Counted from the first letter of the stretch, positions 22,090-34,187 are shown. The stretch is DNA of 64,000 nucleotides from Leptobrachium leishanense (GCA_009667805.1 CM019063.1:189778661-189842660), one strand, 5' to 3'. Notes: a model not told the origin generated them from the sequence alone. Translations and numbers: made by a program.

Positions 22090-23395
22090 TTAAATATATA
22101 CTGACACAGTATGGCATCCTATTACAAAAACTTAAAAACTCTGGCATTGGTGATCGCACGCTAACCTGGTTTCAATCGTATGTATCCGACCAGTTGCAAT
22201 TTGTGTCCATTTCTGGCAACTAATCCATTCCCATTCCATTCACATGTGGTGTACCCCAAGGGTCGATACTTGGTGCCCTGCTATTCACAATTTTCATAAA
22301 CTATCTGCCCAACGTCTGCAAAGCCTCAACTGTACACATGTACGCAGACGACACTGCAATCTATACCAGCAAACCAAATCTCCCGCAGCTGGAGGCTGTG
22401 CTGCAAGAACAATTCAAAGAGGTAGAAAAGTGGATCAAACTTTTTTTTAAACACTGACAAAACTGTTACGATGTTCTTTGGAACAAAACCTAAACTACAT
22501 AAATTGCAAACTCCCCATCTATGTGTCAGGACAAAATCAAATGATACAATGACCACAGTCACTTCTCTCATATCTAGGTATGTGGTTAGACCCAAATCTA
22601 TCCTTTGGACCCACATCGAAAAACTCTCATCTAAACTTTACCCTAAACTAGGTGCCCTGTACAGAAACAAATCCTGCCTGAGCCCCGCGGTAAGAAATCA
22701 GATTGTACAACAAATGCTTGTGCCGGCTATTGAAAATGGAGATGTAGTGTATGCAGCTGCCCCGCAAACGCACCTTCATAAACTTACTACATTGTATAAA
22801 GCATTCTGCCACTTTGTGCTACAATGTAACTACATGACCATTGTGACATGTTAAAAGAGCTAAACTGACCATCGCTGGAATCTAGACGCACCCTTCACCT
22901 TTACAACCTGGTGTTTAAGAGCTTTTCTGGGAAGCTACCACCCTACCTGAATAGGCTGCTTCCCCTAGCAGTTCCCTCCTCCTATAACCTCCGATCCAAG
23001 ACCAGCACCTTACTTACAATACCACAATACAAAAAGACAGTGGCTTGGTCCTCATTTTCCTTCAGAGCACCGCAACTATAGAATAACCTCCAAGACGCCA
23101 TCAAATCTTGCCCCAGTCTTAAGTCACTCAGAGAGCTCTATTAACATGCCTCGATACAGAATGCGCCTGTAAACAGGTAACATAGTGAGTATAATTCCTA
23201 TATATATATTTTCTGTGTTAATCTGTATATTTGTGTTTTGTTTTTAATATCTTGCATTTATTACTTTGTATTTCTGTAACGCCTGTAAAAATTTCAATGT
23301 TCTTGAACCCAGGACATACTCGAAAACTAGAGAAATCTCAATATATCCTTCCTGGTAAAATACTTTGCAAATAAATATATATATATATATATACA
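22090..23395 (+). pseudogene. L2-clade LINE relic (reverse transcriptase to 3' end)
   Basis: Plus-strand fragments in shifted frames give an L2-type reverse transcriptase: SGIGDRTLTWFQSYVSDQ (to 22221), then [20 protein letters not shown] (about 22245-22305) and [11 protein letters not shown] (about 22337). The thumb follows, with SAVRNQIVQQMLVPAIE and later PYLNRLLPLAVPSSYNLRS-type sequence in degraded form. Stops and indels occur throughout. The 3' end reads 'tatccttcctggtaaaatac' followed by AT repeats. The catalytic YADD survives in a broken frame. Confidence 0.82.
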
Positions 23396-23397
23396 TA

Positions 23398-24633
23398 CAC
23401 TATATTGCCAAAAGTATTCGCTCACCTGCCTTGACTCGCATATGAAATTAAGTGCCATCCCATTCCTAATCCACAGGGTTCAATATGACGCTGGTCCACC
23501 CGTTGCAGCTATAACAGCTTCAACTCTTCTGGGAAGGCTGTCCACAAGGTTTAGGAGTGTGTTTATGGGAATTTTTGTCCATTCTTCCAGAAGCGCATTT
23601 GTGAGGTCACACACTGATGTTGGACGAGAAGGCCTGGCTCGAATTCATCCCAAAGGTGTTCTATCGGGTTGAGGTCAGGACTCTGTGCAGGCCAGTCAAG
23701 TTCATCAACACCAGACTCTGTCATCCATGTCTTTATGGACCTTGCTTTGTGCACTGGTGCACAGTCATGTTGGAAGAGGAAGGGGCCAGCTCCAAACTGT
23801 TCCCACAAAGTTGGGAGCATGGAATTGTCCAAAATGTCTTGGTATTCTAAAGCATTCAGAGTTCCTTTCACTGGAACTAAGGGGCCAAGCCCAGCTCCTG
23901 AAAAACAACCCCACACCATAATCCCCCCTCCACCAAATTTTACACTTGGCACAATGCAGTCAGACAAGTACCGTTCTCCTGACACCCGCCAAACACAGAC
24001 TCGTCCATCAGATTTCCAGATGGAGAAGCGCGATTCGTTACTCCAGAGCACGCATCTCCAATGCTCTAGAGTCCAGTGGCGGCGTGCTTTACACCACCGC
24101 ATCCGACGCTTTGCATAGCACTTGGTGATGTATGGCTTGGATGCAGCTGCTCGGCCATGGAAACCCATTCCATGAAGCTCTCTGCACACTGTTCTTGAGC
24201 TAATCTGAAGGCCACATGAAGTTTGGACGTCTGTAGCGATTGACTCTGCAGAAAGTTGGCGACCTCTTCGCACTATGCGCCTCAGCATTCGCTGACCCCG
24301 CTCCGTCGGTTTACGTGGCCTACCACTTCGTGGCTGAGTTGCTGTCGTTCCCAACCACTTCCACGTTCTTATAATACGGCTGACAGTTGACTGTGGAATC
24401 TTTTAGGAGCGAGGAAATTTCACGACTGGATTTGTTGCACAGGTGGCATCCTATCACAGTTCCATGCTGGAATTCACTGAGCTCCTGAGAGCGACCCATT
24501 CTTTCACAAATGTTTTTAAGAACAGTCTACATCCCTAGGTGCTTGATTTTATACACCTGTGGCCATGTAAGTGATTGGAACACCTGATTCTGATTATTTG
24601 GATGGGTGAGCGAATACTTTTGGCAATGTGGGG
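23398..24633 (-). mobile_element. Tc1/mariner element, copy 1 (1236 bp)
   Basis: The TIRs begin cactatattgccaaaagtat at the left. At the right the mirror end is slightly decayed (ggcaatgtgggg). TA flanks both ends (23396-23397, 24634-24635). The element inserted into the AT-rich 3' end of the L2 relic. It encodes a broken transposase on the minus strand. Confidence 0.92.
23480..24499 (-). pseudogene. Tc1-like transposase, copy 1
   Basis: The start ATG is at 24499. The N-terminal paired-like DNA-binding region is broken by a frame change near 24400, after which 24354-23563 is open. That part shows the second helix-turn-helix with [13 protein letters not shown], the [11 protein letters not shown] block and the last two catalytic residues in [10 protein letters not shown] and [11 protein letters not shown]. 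The first catalytic Asp is replaced: WSNES instead of WSDES. A further frame change near 23640 separates the C-terminus, which ends at 23480. Total span is about 340 codons, the usual length. It is dead by both frameshift and active-site loss. Confidence 0.9.
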
Positions 24634-24659
24634 TATATCAGTATCACTTTGTGTACATA

Positions 24660-24712
24660 TCCAATATGTTATATATATATATATATATATATATATACTG
24701 TATATACATATG
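24660..24712. repeat. (TA)n microsatellite
   Basis: A run of TA dinucleotides follows copy 1 of the Tc1 element. A similar run precedes it at 23372-23395. Confidence 0.9.
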
Positions 24713-26559
24713 AGATTTGCAAAGTGATAATACTTTATAAAGTTGGACTGGATAATGTGTATAGGAAAATCAATTGAATCACAATTTTGTTCCTTTTCCA
24801 TTGTAGAGCAACTAACAGGTTAAAGGCTCAGCACACGTTTGTAAAAAGAAGTGTTTGCAAGCTGCTGGTCCTGCTCCCCCTCTAATCCAAAGCCTCTGCT
24901 CTTCCTGTTCTGATTAGTGAAAGCACCAGGGCATCCAGCCAGCAAACCAATATAGTCCCCCAGCCTAAATTTATCCACAATGTGAACGTCTCCGCTGCAA
25001 CCCCCCAAAGACCCATTGAACAATAAGGAAAGCGATCCTTCACAAATTCAGAGAACAATAAAGGACTCTTTCAAGTGTCGGGGAATATTTTTAGCAGCCG
25101 CGCCCAAGCCTGTAACACCTAGAGTCTATTAAGAAGGCATAATACCAGGAAGCTGGTCCTAAAGTGTCCTTTCCTGTGTGGAGACAGGCCGAGAGCGTTG
25201 GAGTCAGCGCCCGGCCCGTGGAAGGGGACGGAAGACAACTAAAGTGGCCTTTGGCCAGCCCGTGCTTTATTTGTGTAGAGAGGATGTGATATTGCCGGTG
25301 TTTAGCATGTCGAAATTTCCTGAAGCGCCTGTCAATTATTAGGAAAAAAATACATGTTTCCACTTATGGCATTAACTCTATCTGCACTGTAGAATAAAGA
25401 CAAAATAACATCGTTTTAGCATATAGTATTAGCAAGTGCAGTAATGATATACATAAGGATCTGCTAATTTTTTATTCTGGCAGCTTAAGTGTAGCCTTTT
25501 TCATCCGGTAGGTGGATAATATATCATTTGTGAGATTTTTCGTTTGTACAGACAAATACAAGTCTGTAAGAGATCATTCTTAATTAAGTAATGTGGCATT
25601 TCTTTAAGAAAAACATTTTTTTTTTATTTTAAGCCTGTGTTCAACAACTTCCCCCAAAAATCTTCAACACTGTTCTATGAAAGGTTCCCTCTCAAAATAA
25701 TCCAGCTCAAAAAGCAAAAACACTTTGTTTTGCTATCCGGCTCCTCGTACCTGCTAAGTACATTATTGTGATTGTGATAGCTTGCAAAACTGCACCTAAA
25801 GAAAAAAAGGAAAATAATCACTCAGAAGACCATTGTTAGAGAGGTGTACGTGGGCCCTAAGAATTGCCCCATTGGGACATCCACACTGAGGGAGAAGCAG
25901 CTGCGTGCGTCATCCAGACCAGATATACAAATCTTTGACAATTAAGCTGACCTTTCCACTATTGTTTTTTGAGCGTGCTGAGTACAGGTATCTGGAAAAT
26001 ACTCTACAAGCTCATTTTTGATTGTTAGTTGACCTCTCAGGGGAAATGTTTACATGGAAGAAATGGCTAAGAATGGAGGCCCCATAAATGTCTATGCGAT
26101 TTATGATTATATCCTAATGTCAGCCAAACGTTTATTTGCAAGAGAACTATAGTTATTATAAATATGATAAGTTTAATATTACATCATAACTGCAATGTGA
26201 CCTAGGATGATGGGTAAAATCATAAATGTTATCACATTACTTTGTTTTGGGAGAACTTTGCGATTAGCTTAGATCAAGATGGTAGACGTTACGGCCCTGA
26301 AAGTAACCATAAACTGAAGTTGACAATAATGAAGTTTATGTCAATCATTTCCATAGTTAACGGTCATAAATGTTATGCATATTTATGGTGTAGGGTACCT
26401 GTACACTGCATTATAATAACCATGTGAGTCCTACTTCAGCTGAGGCATTAGCATTAACAAGTGAGGGCCCGGTTGCATGGTTAACGCTAAAATGGGAATG
26501 CCAACGAGGAAAACCTGTGCCTGCAGGTTTCCCCATAGCCTCCCCATTTTAGCTTGAGA
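24713..26559. other. no recognised feature; possibly unique sequence
   Basis: About 1.8 kb has no TIR, LTR, LINE motif or credible coding frame. Composition is mixed and there is no obvious repeat match inside the window. It could hold conserved non-coding sequence, but I cannot test that. Confidence 0.4.
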
Positions 26560-26880
26560 TTCTGGGGCAGGCGCTAATTCAGCAACTGGCCCTGGGAACC
26601 ATGCGCTACCCTCAGTGATAATCGTGGTAGCGCTTATGCGCCACCATGCCACCTCCTTGGAGGGTTGTGCTGCCGGGCCGCAAGCCCTGCATGATCTTGC
26701 GCTCGTGAGATCGCACACAACCACGGAGTGATCGTGGAGGAAGGCTGGAAACTGTTTCCAGTCTCACTCGGCTCGTGGTGGCCAGAAGCAGTGGATCAGA
26801 ACACCATTCTCAACGCGGGATGAGAGGTGAGTATGGGACTTATTGGGGGGGGTTACCTGGTGCTAAATGATTCAGCAAAA
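26560..26880 (+). repeat. unclassified repeat, second copy
   Basis: This is the partner of 19030-19350, with the same block order and orientation. The right border lies close to a further MITE-like stretch. Confidence 0.6.
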
Positions 26881-26984
26881 GCGGAATCGTGGTCCCCTCC
26901 CAGAGCTGGCTGACATCTTGGATGTCGGCCAAGCTTCTGGGATCTCCCCACGCTGACGTCAGTTCTGGAGTTAACCCCTAGCTG

Positions 26985-27235
26985 CCACCCTATTTGAATA
27001 GGCTGCTTCCCCCAGCAGTTCCCTCGTCCTATAACCTCTGATCCAGGACCAGCACCCTCCTTGCAATACCACAATACAAAAAAACAGTGGCTAGGTCCTC
27101 ATTTTCCTACAGAGCACCACAATTATGGAATAACCTCCCAGACACCATCAAATCTTCCCCCAGTCTAAAGTCACTCGAGCTCCCTATTAACATACCTCAA
27201 TATGAAATGCATCTGTAGACATGTAACATAAAGAC
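26985..27235 (+). repeat. L2 LINE 3' fragment
   Basis: Runs such as 'cagttccctcgtcctataac' and 'acagagcaccacaattatgg' match the L2 copies at 22970-23150 and 35770-35990. Confidence 0.85.
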
Positions 27236-27242
27236 TATTTTT

Positions 27243-27560
27243 TAACAAGCGCAACCCATAGAAAATATAATCGCAAACTCTCACATGACAAAAAGAAAAA
27301 AAAAACACTTTACATGCTGTAAATTATTGAAAATTCTAATTTTATTGCATTTTTCATTATAATATACAGGCAGGACATGACATTTACATATAATAATGAT
27401 ATATTATGAATCTTCCAAGTCTGCCGGAATGAACGATTTATAATTTGTCTGGGTGGTATAATAAAATGTGGCTTCAAAACGTGTTTAAACATGATGAGCA
27501 AAAGCAGTAAAAATTAGCTCAGGACACAGGCATGAAATGGCTCAGCAGCAAAAGGGTTAA
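27243..27560 (-). repeat. TTAA-element arm, inverted copy of 29747-30068
   Basis: The reverse complement runs from TTAACCCTTTTGCTGCTGAG through a segment around 'tcatcatgtttaaac' to 'gttgcgcttgttaaaaa', the same order as 29747-30068. It ends in TTAA at 27557-27560. Confidence 0.7.
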
Positions 27561-27564
27561 TAAA

Positions 27565-28010
27565 AGAAACACTTTTTAAAAAATTTTTTTATACTTTTAA
27601 CACGGTCATGTTTAATATCATTGGAAAGGCCATGCTCTGGCCTTTCCAATGATATCAATCATTAACCTCTAGCTGCCACATAACGGGAGATATGGGGGTC
27701 CAAATGACCCCACTATCTCCACCATACGGTTTACACAGTTAAGCCCCTTGTCAACTAGGTTTTAATTCTCACACTGACATCATCGCCTCATGCGCAATGA
27801 TGTCAGTGGGCAGGGAGAGGCCTTGGAGGCTTGGCTGACATCCAGGATGTCAGCCAGCTATGGGAGAGGGTCCGCAATCTGGTTGCCTCTCTTTTACTTT
27901 AATCTTCTCCCGATCAGGAGGGAAAGTGGTCCAAAGAACCCCCCTCCTTTCTGGCGCTCTTCCTGCTTTGCCAGTGGTAGGCACTTGAAACTGACATAAT
28001 TGCGCCTGTC
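27565..28010 (+). repeat. palindrome-rich segment of the same TTAA family
   Basis: This is a chain of short hairpins equivalent to 30300-30790. Examples are 'atatcattggaaaggcc' against 'ggcctttccaatgatat' (27617-27656) and 'tggctgacat' against 'atgtcagcca' near 27831-27857. Confidence 0.65.
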
Positions 28011-28049
28011 GCAGGATCTGTTGCTATTGCTAATGTCATGGTGCCAGAT

Positions 28050-28176
28050 GCCACAGGACATGTCAGAGGCCTTGTGGAGTCCATGCCTCGACATATCAGA
28101 GGTGTCTTGTCAGGACAAGGGGAGACTTACACACTATTAGGCAGGTGGTTTTAATGTTGTGGCTGATCATTGTATC
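28050..28176 (+). repeat. Tc1-like 3' remnant
   Basis: One frame gives GLVESMPRHIRGVLSGQG, like the C-terminus of Tc1 transposases. It is followed by 'ggtggttttaatgttgtggc', which resembles a Tc1-family TIR. This is short and tentative. Confidence 0.45.
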
Positions 28177-28203
28177 TGCTCAAATATTTCCATTTTGGTC
28201 TCT

Positions 28204-28534
28204 TTAACCCCTTAAGGATGCACGGGTGGTGCCCTGAAGGGATGGCTTTCACTGGCGAGGCGTACAGGGACGCCTCGCTGATAGGTGCTGACGAGCGTCA
28301 CTAATTGCGGACCGGCCCGCCCCACAACCGACGCGCGCCATTGACTGCAGGGGGACGGATGAGTTCAGGCTGTCCCCATGCAGCCAATGACACACGCCAC
28401 GAGCACGCGCAGGCTGCAAAGAGGAGCCGAGGTGGCCCCATTGAAGACAGAGGGGTGTACATGTACGCCCTACATCTTCAAAGCCCTCCCGCCACCAGGA
28501 CGGCATAGAATGTCCTGTGGCGGGCAGGGGTTAA
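28204..28534. mobile_element. TTAA-flanked MITE
   Basis: The element is bounded by TTAA (28204-28207 and 28531-28534), with short inverted ends CCCCT/AGGGG and internal hairpins (for example aggcgtacagggacgcct near 28258). A TTAA duplication fits piggyBac or Kolobok/T2 types. I favour Kolobok for a frog, without proof. Confidence 0.55.
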
Positions 28535-29746
28535 TAAAATAACAAAAACGTAAATGTGAAATAAACAGAGAATTCAGTGTACTACCAACCCCCATTTATT
28601 TTTATTTTGCCAGGCTATTGCAAGCATTAGACCTGTGACATTTATTTTAATTATACTAATGTATAAAAACATCACATGGACAAATATGTCTTCAATAGAA
28701 AAATAAGATAATTAGTTGTGCTTGTATACAATTGATCGATAGGTAGACACAGAGATGGAGATTTTAAATCTCATTCTTATAGTATTTCACATATACAGTG
28801 TATATATATCCTATTATCAAAGAGGTGAATGTTGAATATTCTGGCAAGCAATTGGTTAAGAAATGCTGATCTTTCCCCTGGGGTCTTTGTGGGATACCAC
28901 AGTGATCTAACAGACCCACGACATGCTGTCTCCTCATCCGATTCCCCCGTGACCTGCAGAAGCCAGCAGTAAGTAGAGGACATGATAGGGAATTAAACTC
29001 CGCAATCCTACATTCATGACAGACGCGTGTCTCCAGCCTTCTACCTAACACTGACAATAGCATCTCTCTACGCGCAAACATGTGAGCCACAGCCAGGCCG
29101 ACGGCAGGAGCACAATTAGCATCCCTGTGGCGCCAATTGTGGGTCAATAGTGTATATATTATGGAAGAGGCCTCTGTCCCTCGGAAACCTTCACACTCAA
29201 TTAGGTTAAGTGGGGGATCTTTGTTGCGGTTTTGTTATACGTTTGTCGCAATTAGAGCAAGTAACCCAGAATTCCCTGGGAGCCCAGCTTAACTGCACTT
29301 CATCCTCAGCTGAGATCATTACACTTGTCACTAAGAGATCCGCAGCTCTTACTGCAAACCTGTGAACAGGGTTAAACTGTAAGCGTTGCTCAGTCGCAGT
29401 GTCTTGCTCTTTCTGCAGAATGCATAATTATTTTCCAACAAGCTCTGCAAATGCATCTCGGTGGCATTGGCTCACAGCAGATAAAGACAACCTGCCAACC
29501 TCCTGCCAAAGAAGCTCATTTCAAGGGAATTTAGCTCATGCTATGTATTTGCCAATTATTACACTTCTCCCCTCCATCTTCACTGCCTCACTTCTCCACT
29601 GGACTTTTACTGTCTTCTTCCTGTGAATGACTTACTACATTTGGTCCTCCAGTAATATCACAAAAAAATCAGGGATATTTCACATATCACCTTGCTGTGA
29701 CACAGGTTAAATAACCGTCCATTTATTTGCAAATAAATAGAGTGGA
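28535..29746. other. no recognised feature; possibly unique sequence
   Basis: I see no coding or transposon signature. It has mixed composition and could include conserved non-coding sequence. Confidence 0.4.
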
Positions 29747-30935
29747 TTAACCCTTTCGCTGCTGAGGCTTTTCCCGCCTCTGTGCGGAGGTCATTTTTAC
29801 CGGTTTTGCTCATCATGTTTAAACGTGTTTTGAAGGCTTATTTTAGTATATTACCCAGACATATTATATATCGTTCTTTCCGTCAGACTCGGTAGATTCA
29901 TAATATGTCATTATTATATGTATACGTTATGTCATGTCTGTATATTATAACAAAAAATGCAATAAAATATGTATTTTCAATAATTTACAATGTGTAAAGT
30001 GTGTTTTTTCACATTTTAACATGCGAGCAATTGCGGTTATATTTTGTATGGGGTGCGCTTGTTAAAAAAATTAGAGATGGGGTCTCGTTACATTTTTTTT
30101 GGGGGAAAATTACGCAATTTTTAACAAACGCACCGCATACAAAAATCGTTAGTGCAGCATCATTGTTCACATTATAATTGAAATGGGAACAATATTGCTA
30201 CACTAACAAACCAAAAAAAAGAAAAAAAAATGTTTATTTTTTTTTTTATATAATTTTTTTTTAAATATATTTTTAATTTTAATTTTAATTTTTTTTAAAA
30301 AACTTTTTTCACTTTCGTGTTTGGTATCGTTGGAACGGCCATGCTCTGGCCGATCCAACCATACCAGACATTAACCCCTAGCTGCCACGGATCGGGAGAT
30401 AGGGAGTTCATTGGAACTCCCTATCTCCACCGTTGGTGGCAGTTAGGGGTTAACTCTAGGACTGGCGTCATCGTGCTACGCACGATGACGCCAGTCCTCA
30501 GGGGGAGTTCCCGGAGGCTTGGCCGACATCTTGGATGTCGGCCAGCTCCGGGAAAGGATCGCGAACCGGCGCTTTTCAGCGCCGATTCGCGATCCAGCTC
30601 CCCAGGGGTTAATGCCAGGCACCATTTGGAAGGGCAGGCTGTGCCCTTCCAAATGATGCCTGGGTTAACCCCCGCAACGCCGCCGATCGGGAGGGAGAGT
30701 GGTCCGAAGGACCTCCCCCCCTCCCTTTCAGGCGCCTCCTCCGCACATGCGGGGGGGGCGCCTGAATTAGGTGTCATCGCGCTGCCGCGATGACACCTAA
30801 ATTCAGCGGCGGCGGTTCCGGATGCCGGGCTGACATCGAGGATGTCAGCCCGCACCGGAGGGGCCAGCGATCGGCCGAACGCTGACCCCAATGGGAGGAC
30901 GCGCTCAGCGCGTCCTCCGCATTCAAGTGGTTAAT
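29747..30935. mobile_element. TTAA element made of serial palindromes
   Basis: TTAA marks both ends (29747-29750, 30932-30935), with inverted ends TTAACCCTTT and, reversed, TTAACCACTT. The left half is AT-rich. From about 30320 onward the sequence is an almost unbroken series of hairpins: agatagggagttc (30397-30409) with 30414-30426; aggactggcgtcatcgtgc (30458-30476) with its exact complement 30480-30498; and further ones around 30512-30547, 30555-30592, 30620-30662, 30730-30765, 30768-30803, 30820-30855 and 30897-30918. No transposase is present. Superfamily is uncertain (Kolobok/T2 or piggyBac by TSD). Confidence 0.65.
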
Positions 30936-32067
30936 AACCATGTCTATATGAAAAAAATGTGGTCTTTTTTTTTTACACAATTTTAAATGAAACAGTAATA
31001 GTCCTGGATAGCCTAGCAAGCCCACTATGACTTACACAAATATCTTGGTAAATAACATGAGTAGATATACACTATATTGCCAAAAGTATTCGCTCACCTG
31101 CCTTGACTCGCATATGAACTTAAGTGACATCCCATTCCTAATCCATAGGGTTCAATCAGTGGCGTAACCAAAGTTATGGGCACCCGGGACAGAAAATCCC
31201 CCCCCCCTCATTGTATAAACATCCACTCTAGTTATAAGCAGGCCCGGACCGGGACAAAATATTGGACCCCCAGAATTATATACACTGGACCCCCAGAATT
31301 ATATACACAGGCCCTGGACCCCCTCTCCCAGCACATACCCCTTGCAGCTATGCAGTGTAGGGTAACCCAGGTGTGGGCTGCCCAGGGCACCCTTTCCATG
31401 CTGCCAGAACACACGTGGCACCCCATCTGCACAGCCCTGCAAACCTTTTCCATACCATGGGCCCAGGGTACCCCCTCCAGCTCACACATTGAAATATTGC
31501 CCCCCAGCTCACACATGAAAGTATTGCCCCCCCCAGCTCACATGGATATATATTGCCACAGCTCACACATGGATATATTTGCCCCAGCTCACACATGGAA
31601 ATATTGCACCCAGCTCACCCATGGATGTATTTGCCCCCAGCTCTCACCCATGGATGTATTTTCCCCCAGCTCTCACCCATGGATGTATTTGCCCCAGCTC
31701 TCACCCATGGATATATTTGCCCCCAGCTCTCACCCATGGATGTAATTTCCCCCAGCTCTCACCCATGGATGTATTTGCCCCCAGCTCTCACCCATGGATA
31801 TATTTGCCCCCAGCTCTCACCCATGGATGTATTTGTCCCTAGCTCTCACACATGGATGTATTTGCCCCCAGCTCTCACACATGGATATATTTGCCCCCAG
31901 CAGCTCACACATAGATGTATTTGCCCCCCGCTCTCACACATGGATATATTTGCCCCCAGCTCTCACCCATGGATATATTTGCCCCAGCTCTCACCCATGG
32001 ATATATTTGCCCCCAGCTCTCACACATGGATGTATTTGCCCCCCAGCTCTCACACATTGATATATTT

Positions 32068-33792
32068 TTTTTTTATTTATTTATTTTTCTATATATTCAA
32101 GTTTTTTTTTATTTGAATAAAGATCACTTAAACATCAACAGTAGGCCACGCAGGGCCAAAAGAAAGTCTTCGATAACAATAAATCACGGCTTACAAAATA
32201 AACAGTAAATGGTCATCTGTTAGAAATATATTCTAAGCAAAGGTCTTCCGCGGTGAGCGCATTGAAATATAAAGTCATCTTGAAAAATTTTAAGCATCCC
32301 CTAATAGGGGGGTCTCTTCTATAGATAAACGGCCATAAATGAAAAACGAAAAAGCAGAAATGGGCGGAACACATCAAGTAGACTGACAGTCAGCTAAACA
32401 CATCAAAGACACTAAAACAGGGGAAGGGAGGAGGGAGGAGGGGAAGCAAAAAAAAAAAAAATATATAGATATCGGCAAATGACCAAAAATGTGCCGTCCC
32501 TGGCACTTTCCCGTTTGTCCAAGGACAGTGGGAGTCCGAGGGAGACAAATGGCACCAGGTCTGGGTCCTTGGGGGCCATACCGGGCACCATGCCTCGGTG
32601 GTACACCAAGAGAACCCGCATATGCCAAAACAGAGGGGGAAGAGAAAAAAAAAAAAAAACATCAGCGGGATAAACGTAAAAAAGAAAGAAAAAATAACCG
32701 GGGAATCACAGCAGTTCATAGGCCATAGTTCTCAGCCTGCGTCGACAAACGGTAGAGGACATTGGACAGGTAATGTATCACCCATTAAGCCGGAGCATCC
32801 AATCGCCAGTAGCCTGCAGTCACGGAAGAGGTCGTCAGATCCCAGCAAGGCCCGAGCGGCACCGCAAACTCCACCGCCAAAGTCAATACAGGGGAACAAG
32901 AACAGTAAGGCGATCAGGCGCCCCTCTGTACCGCCAGAGCCATCATCTGTATCTTGGGCTAAGGCCGCTGGCCCCTCTCCTTCCGCAATGCAGGGTCGAG
33001 GTCCCCGTAACTCCATCGACCGGCCAACGAACCCGGGTATCCCATCTACCACCGCTGGGTCAGCCAGATCCTCTGACTCCGGGGGCACACAGGGAAACAA
33101 CACCCCTCTATCCTGCGGGTGTAAGAGCAGGCTCGGGATCTCAGATTCAAGCGCCTCAGCCGGGACGCCTTTCTCGCCGCGGTCCGCTGTAGCATCAGGG
33201 GAGTAGTCCTCACCAGGGTGTCGTTCCAGGGCAATCCCGATCTCCTCCGTTTCCGGAGACCTCACCTCTCTGCCGTCTTTTAGCGCCGACATCACCTGGC
33301 GCCAGACACCCTTAGTAAGCGGGCCATCTGAGTCCACACACTCTAATAGCCGCAGACAGGCCTCCAGGCCCGAGACAAAGGCATCAACCCCTCTAGTTGG
33401 AGGAGGAAATCCACCCCTCTGGTCTGCAGCAGGTCCACCTGGTACAGTCTCCGCTCCAGTCCGTGCAGTGGCAGGGAAACGGGGGCCCTCCATCTCCGCC
33501 GCCCTCCGCCCGGACCCAGCTTCAGACAAGGCACCACGAGGAGACATCCGAACTCACAAAATGGCCGACAGCAGCACCTCCGTGTAGAAAAACGGACCCC
33601 AAATGCGTGTCTCTGGTCCGGTGGGGGGGAACGAAGCAGGCACCGGACAGCTCTCACCTGATGGCCAGCCACTTGGGGATCTCTGGAGCAGAAACTCGGC
33701 GGTAAAGGACTCAATAAACCCCAAAATCAGGCAGGTTAGAGCGGAGCTCTAAGAAGATGCGGCTTTCCCCATCAGCAGCCGGCCACGCCCCC
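32068..33792 (-). mobile_element. poly(A)-tailed retroposon inside the array (15-bp TSD)
   Basis: The 15-bp sequence cacattgatatattt occurs at 32053-32067 and 33793-33807, directly flanking a 1725-bp insert. The insert has a T-rich left end, i.e. an A-rich 3' tail on the minus strand. The minus-strand 5' end is GC-rich (ggggcgtggccggctgctga). The duplication length and tail indicate LINE-type target-primed insertion. Pyrimidine-rich minus-strand tracts near 32425-32455 and 32640-32660 resemble those in the 3' region of the Tx1/L1-like LINE at 52200-52265. It may be an internally deleted LINE derivative. Confidence 0.8.
32732..33547 (-). CDS. 271-codon ORF of unknown function in the retroposon
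   Basis: This ORF opens with MSPRGALSEAGSGRRAAEME about 245 bp from the 5' end of the retroposon and ends at 32732. The protein is Gly/Ala/Glu-rich and acidic in the middle, with no RT, endonuclease, zinc finger or RRM motif that I recognise. An opposite-strand frame also stays open in this GC-rich stretch, so composition alone could explain the length. If real, the position would fit a LINE ORF1 remnant. Confidence 0.3.
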   Translation of the reverse strand: MSPRGALSEAGSGRRAAEMEGPRFPATARTGAETVPGGPAADQRGGFPPPTRGVDAFVSGLEACLRLLECVDSDGPLTKGVWRQVMSALKDGREVRSPETEEIGIALERHPGEDYSPDATADRGEKGVPAEALESEIPSLLLHPQDRGVLFPCVPPESEDLADPAVVDGIPGFVGRSMELRGPRPCIAEGEGPAALAQDTDDGSGGTEGRLIALLFLFPCIDFGGGVCGAARALLGSDDLFRDCRLLAIGCSGLMGDTLPVQCPLPFVDAG

Positions 33793-34009
33793 CACATTGA
33801 TATATTTGCCCCCCAGCTCTCACACATTGATATATTTGTACCCAGCTCACACACATGGATATATTTTCCCCCAGCTCTCACACATGGATGTATTTGCCCC
33901 AACTGTCACCCATGGATATATTTGCCCCAGCTCTCACACATGGATAGATTTGCCCCCCAGCAGCTCACACATGGATATATTTGCCCCAGCTCACTTCTCA
34001 TAATTGCCG

Positions 34010-34187
34010 GTGGCCGCGTGCTTTTCCTCCTCGAGCGGCCACCAGCATAAGCTCTGCTGTGCGGCTGGGGATCTAACCACCAGCCAGATCTCACGAGATT
34101 GCTTCTGGCTGGTGGATAGATTCCCATCCGAGCAGCAGAGCTTTATGCTGGCGGCTGCTCGTAGGATAGCAATGCGGCCGCCAGCAA
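34010..34187. repeat. large imperfect hairpin in the hAT element
   Basis: The left arm includes 'ggccaccagcataagctctg' (34039 on), matched by the complement of 'gcagagctttatgctggcgg' (34135 on). The outer parts 'taattgccggtggccgc' and 'gcggccgccagcaatt' also pair. The loop is near 34095-34105. Confidence 0.8.

Larger units (their letters stand above)
31490..34000. repeat. 28-30 bp tandem array, split by a retroposon
   Basis: Units such as 'cagctctcacccatggatgt' plus 'atttgcccc' repeat about 20 times in 31490-32067 and about 8 times in 33793-34000. Spacing measured between units is 28-29 bp. The array gives long open frames of Pro/Ser/His/Trp composition that I regard as artefacts. Confidence 0.92.

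Noticed and set aside
25091..26724. Short frames of 60-100 codons in the 24.7-26.6 kb stretch
   Set aside because: They have no recognisable domain, no splice-site context that would join them, and chance length.
31553..34050. Pro/Ser/His/Trp-rich repetitive frames
   Set aside because: They are translations of the 28-30 bp array, open in several frames, with no start context or conserved domain.
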